43,418 nt of DNA from contig CACGSI010000006.1 of NCBI GenBank assembly GCA_902575715.1, positions 1 to 43,418 on the forward strand, in the 5' to 3' direction. The position numbers and the translations under genes are program-made. The notes below the pieces were generated by a model that searched no databases, had not been told where the DNA came from, and saw nothing but the letters and a program-made list of their open reading frames with translations. Source of the stretch: an uncultured SAR324 cluster bacterium. Lineage in GTDB: Bacteria > SAR324 > NAC60-12. Below are positions 42,558-43,418 of this stretch, one piece after another (the first letter of the stretch is position 1; each line of letters begins with the position of its first letter).

Positions 42558-43349
42558 TCAATCATTAAGATTCAAGGGTCTTAAGAAAAGTTTTCCTAAA
42601 TTTTCTAAAGAGTCATTTATTCCAGATAGACGAAGCAAATGCCAAGCTAGTGCATGGTTACTTGAAGTCACAGGTTTTCCTATACTAGATTCTGCATCTT
42701 TGATTAGCGAAACCACTCTTAAATTTGTACATGAAACAAAAACCCCATCACAATCTTTACGAGAACCTATTTTTAATATTGATTTAAGAATAGAATCTTC
42801 AGAAATTCTGCCAACTACAAAATCATCAGACTCAAAAAAAGATCCAGTAACAGGAATTTCTAATCCACTATCTAAAAGGTTTTTTCTCATTTCATTTGTC
42901 ACATAAGGCTCATATGGAGTTATGAAACCTACTCTTTTAACTCCTAGTGATTTTAAAGCTTCTTTGCATGCAGAAAGTGGATTTGTTATAAGGGCATTGG
43001 GATGCACTTTATTAATTTTCTTGTAAACTGTTTCTTCTCCAATAATTGTTGAACCAGAAGTACAACAGTAACCAATTACATCGAAATTAAATGACCTCGG
43101 TAACAAAGCAGCAGCCTTCGGAAGTTCATCTCCCATTTTTGAGAGTGACAATTCATTAATTCCCATATCATTGTCAATTCTCGAGTGATAAAAAGCCACT
43201 CCGTCTAAACTAAATATTTGCCTGAATTCATACTCTAAAGTTTGATCAGATCGAAGAACAATTAGACCAATTTTAGCTCTTTCACCAAGTCCAAAATCAT
43301 TCTCAAAATTCAATTTGACAATATTATTTTTTTTTGAATTTTTATTCAT
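42558..43349 (-). CDS. Asp/Glu racemase-fold protein, maleate isomerase/EutA-like
   Basis: A 263-residue member of the Asp/Glu racemase superfamily in the maleate isomerase/arylmalonate decarboxylase branch. The two active-site cysteine motifs are GYCCTSGSTIIG (C95/C96) and VSCTNLR (C207), and PVTSSNHALAWHLLRL near the end matches ectoine-utilisation protein EutA and its relatives. EutA-type proteins occur in ectoine degradation operons, though their exact reaction is unclear. No eutB, eutC or eutD partner is in the window. It is probably co-transcribed with the choline-dehydrogenase-like gene and belongs to the osmolyte theme. The true substrate is unknown. Confidence 0.75.
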   Translation of the reverse strand: MNKNSKKNNIVKLNFENDFGLGERAKIGLIVLRSDQTLEYEFRQIFSLDGVAFYHSRIDNDMGINELSLSKMGDELPKAAALLPRSFNFDVIGYCCTSGSTIIGEETVYKKINKVHPNALITNPLSACKEALKSLGVKRVGFITPYEPYVTNEMRKNLLDSGLEIPVTGSFFESDDFVVGRISEDSILKSILKIGSRKDCDGVFVSCTNLRVVSLIKDAESSIGKPVTSSNHALAWHLLRLSGINDSLENLGKLFLRPLNLND

Positions 43350-43418
43350 CTTTTTGAAAAAGAATTATTTTTTTAAATTTGAAAAATTTACTCCAGAAAA
43401 TTAATTTTGTTATTTTTA

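Noticed and set aside
1..43418. tRNA genes, insertion sequences, prophage or CRISPR arrays
   Set aside because: Intergenic gaps were read for T-loop motifs, terminal inverted repeats, transposase-like products and spaced direct repeats; none was found.

Overview
The window looks like chromosome from an AT-rich (about 30% GC by eye), tightly packed bacterium, most likely a marine alphaproteobacterium. The basis is the housekeeping order infB-rbfA-truB-rpsO-pnp, a small SRP RNA directly upstream of dnaX-ybaB, a Rhizobium/Rhodobacter-style set of osmolyte-degradation genes (MttB, dimethylglycine-dehydrogenase-like, DddP, RACo), a flagellar fliM, and very short intergenic gaps. A low-GC oceanic lineage such as AEGEAN-169 would fit, but the sequence alone does not fix the taxon. 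No insertion sequence, prophage, CRISPR array or tRNA was seen.

Left part (1-20.7 kb), housekeeping. infB (probably cut by the left edge), rbfA, truB, rpsO and pnp form a translation/RNA-decay block. A divergent glutamate-racemase-family gene, a mannose-6-phosphate-isomerase-like cupin and priA follow with 3-nt gaps. Then come a LysE-type exporter and, on the minus strand, SRP RNA > dnaX > ybaB > lipoate-ligase-like gene. dnaX carries an A11 run just after its ATPase/domain III part, with stops close by in both other frames, as expected for making a short gamma form by slippage. Next are an HTH-EIIA regulator overlapping a ClC channel with CBS domains, ihfB, an isolated fliM head-to-head with a Nudix hydrolase, and a Bor-like lipoprotein.

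Right part (20.8-43.3 kb), a methylated-osmolyte island. It holds two separate mttB + FAD/GcvT-oxidoreductase pairs (20.8-24.8 kb and 35.9-39.9 kb), a Rieske oxygenase of the betaine-demethylase kind, a DddP-type M24 protein (DMSP lyase clade), a proXWV glycine-betaine-type ABC importer, a MetF-like reductase, a RACo-type corrinoid activator, a choline-dehydrogenase-like GMC enzyme and an EutA-like Asp/Glu-racemase-fold enzyme. MarC, YihY and a zinc-free MDR reductase sit among them.

The simplest reading is a C1-harvesting system. ProXWV imports betaines (perhaps also DMSP) and choline is oxidised to betaine. Non-pyrrolysine MttB enzymes remove a methyl group to a corrinoid protein kept reduced by RACo. 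Methyl-THF is oxidised by the MetF-like enzyme, and the DMGDH-like flavoproteins strip the remaining N-methyls onto THF. The Rieske enzyme would give an oxygen-dependent parallel route, and DddP would cleave DMSP. The corrinoid protein, the corrinoid:THF methyltransferase, the Rieske reductase and betaine-aldehyde dehydrogenase are not in the window. The substrate assignments are inference.
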